From Hyphomicrobiales bacterium (GTDB lineage Bacteria; Pseudomonadota; Alphaproteobacteria; Rhizobiales; Hyphomicrobiaceae): 16,128 nucleotides of DNA. Positions 15,043 to 16,128 of the stretch are shown one piece after another (the first letter of the stretch is position 1; every line of letters begins with the position of its first letter). A model generated the notes under the pieces. That model worked only from the letters and a program-made list of their open reading frames with translations, did no database searches and was not told the DNA's origin. The DNA is taken from the NCBI GenBank assembly GCA_017304275.1, contig JAFKKW010000211.1, positions 1 through 16,128 of the forward strand, written 5' to 3'. The translations under genes and the position numbers were made by a program.

Positions 15043-16128
15043 AGTGCAATCTCCGCCGGATCGATCTCGTGCACCTCAGGGATCGGGACGATCAGCTTGC
15101 AACCCCATTCCGCAGTGTAGCGCAGTTGCGTAGCGATTTCTTTCGTTAGGTTCCACGGCAGCACCAGGATGTAGTCCGGACGCGCCTCGTCGATCGCCGC
15201 GACGGGCTTGATCGGGATGTGCATGCCGGGCGTGAAACGGCCATGCTTGTACGGGTTGCGGTCGACGGTGAAGTCCAGGAAGTCTGTGCCGATTCCGCAA
15301 TAGTTCAGCAAAGTATTGCCCTTGCCGGGAGCGCCATAGCCGCAGATCGTCTTCCCGGCCGCCTTGTATGCGATGAGGCGCGCAAGCAGCTTGCGCTTGG
15401 TGTCGTGCACCTTCTCGGCAAAGCCCTGATAGCCGCCGATTTCGAAGAAGCCGAGCGCGCGCTCGTCCTCGAGCAGCTTAGCGACCGATGGCATGATCGG
15501 ATGGCTCGCGTCGGCGCGGCAGAGATAGACCCGCAGCGAGCCGCCGTGCGTCGGGAGGTGCTCGACATCGAAGAACTTCAGGCCATGCCGGCGCGCAAGT
15601 GTGTCGATCGTGACGCCGGAAAAATAGGAGTAGTGCTCGTGGTAAATGGTGTCGAACTGGTTCTCGGCAATGAGGCGCTCGAGATGAGGAAACTCGAGCG
15701 TGATGACGCCGTTCGGAGCCAGAAGGTGCGCCATGCCGGCCGTGAAGTCGTTGAGGTCCGGAACCTGGGCGAGAACATTGTTGCCGATGATCAGATCGGC
15801 GCGCGTGCCCTCTGAGACCAGCTTCTCTGCGAACCTGAGACCGAAGAATTCCACGACCGTTGGCACACCCTTCTGGCGCGCGGCTTCGGCCACGTTGGCC
15901 GCAGGCTCGATGCCCGTGACGGGGATGCCCATGGGTAGGAAGTGCTGAAGCAGATAGCCGTCGTTGCTCGCCACCTCGAACACGTGGCTCTCCGCACCGA
16001 GCGCGAGGCGATCGCGGATCATCTCGCAGTAGCGGCGCGCGTGCTCGATCCATGATGTCGAGAACGAGGAAAAATAGGCGTACTCCGGAAAGATCTCCTC
16101 GGGGGCGACGTGTTCGGGAAGCTGCACC
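15039..16128 (-). CDS. Sugar C-methyltransferase, partial (5' end beyond window)
   Basis: Proteins of this type add a methyl group from S-adenosylmethionine to a carbon of a nucleotide-linked keto sugar, as in TylC3-like enzymes of branched-sugar pathways. The reading frame is open to the window edge, with 363 codons visible. Counting from the GTG near the edge, the SAM motif EVASNDGYLLQ is at about 51-61, GIEPA at 72-76, and the diagnostic EFPHLERL and YHEHYSYFS at 145-170. The C-terminal domain includes GYGAPGKGNTLLNYCG and YKHGRFTPG, typical of this family. The N-terminal zinc-binding cysteine domain expected in it should lie beyond the edge. The 3' end overlaps the cytidylyltransferase-like gene by 4 bp, so the two are translationally coupled. 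Cytosolic; the exact sugar is unknown. Confidence 0.88.
   Translation of the reverse strand, partial: VQLPEHVAPEEIFPEYAYFSSFSTSWIEHARRYCEMIRDRLALGAESHVFEVASNDGYLLQHFLPMGIPVTGIEPAANVAEAARQKGVPTVVEFFGLRFAEKLVSEGTRADLIIGNNVLAQVPDLNDFTAGMAHLLAPNGVITLEFPHLERLIAENQFDTIYHEHYSYFSGVTIDTLARRHGLKFFDVEHLPTHGGSLRVYLCRADASHPIMPSVAKLLEDERALGFFEIGGYQGFAEKVHDTKRKLLARLIAYKAAGKTICGYGAPGKGNTLLNYCGIGTDFLDFTVDRNPYKHGRFTPGMHIPIKPVAAIDEARPDYILVLPWNLTKEIATQLRYTAEWGCKLIVPIPEVHEIDPAEIAL

Overview
The window looks like a chromosomal segment of an alphaproteobacterium, probably of the order Hyphomicrobiales. The reasons are the high G+C of the dehydrogenase genes, dispersed palindromic repeats of the type common in that group (translating to strings such as WIPASAGMT), and the family resemblance of the envelope genes. 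This placement rests on memory of family patterns; no search was run. No rRNA, tRNA, CRISPR array, transposase or integrase was seen.

Region 1 (about 1-5850, all minus strand) is a complete pyruvate dehydrogenase locus in the order aceE (homodimeric E1), aceF (E2 with one lipoyl domain) and lpdA (E3). aceE and aceF are 13 bp apart. lpdA follows after a 247-bp gap holding two inverted copies of a palindromic repeat. Palindromes also follow lpdA. Upstream of aceE is a pair of 21-bp direct repeats that could be an operator.

Region 2 (about 5850-13550) is a loosely packed exopolysaccharide or capsule region, visibly less G+C-rich in its gaps. It carries a small three-helix membrane protein (+), a family 2 glycosyltransferase (+), an unfamiliar protein with two copies of a cysteine-bearing domain (-), a Wzc/ExoP-type chain-length regulator fused to a BY-kinase (-), a previously easy-to-miss 40-residue open reading frame followed by a strong stem-loop (-), and a Wzx-type flippase (+). 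The kinase/co-polymerase and the flippase point to Wzx/Wzy-dependent export. No Wzy polymerase or Wza outer-membrane exporter lies in the window.

Region 3 (about 13650-16128, minus) is a tight, 4-bp-overlapping cassette: a sugar C-methyltransferase (cut by the window edge), a glucose-1-phosphate cytidylyltransferase-like gene, and a PIG-L/LmbE-type deacetylase. Such a set would make and modify a nucleotide-activated branched sugar. The nucleotidyltransferase is broken: its reading frame shifts and about twenty residues of the core are missing, so this branch may be dead here, or the assembly may be wrong.

The most interesting items are the duplicated cysteine-domain protein next to wzc, the 40-aa reading frame with its stem-loop ahead of wzc, and the lesion in the nucleotidyltransferase.
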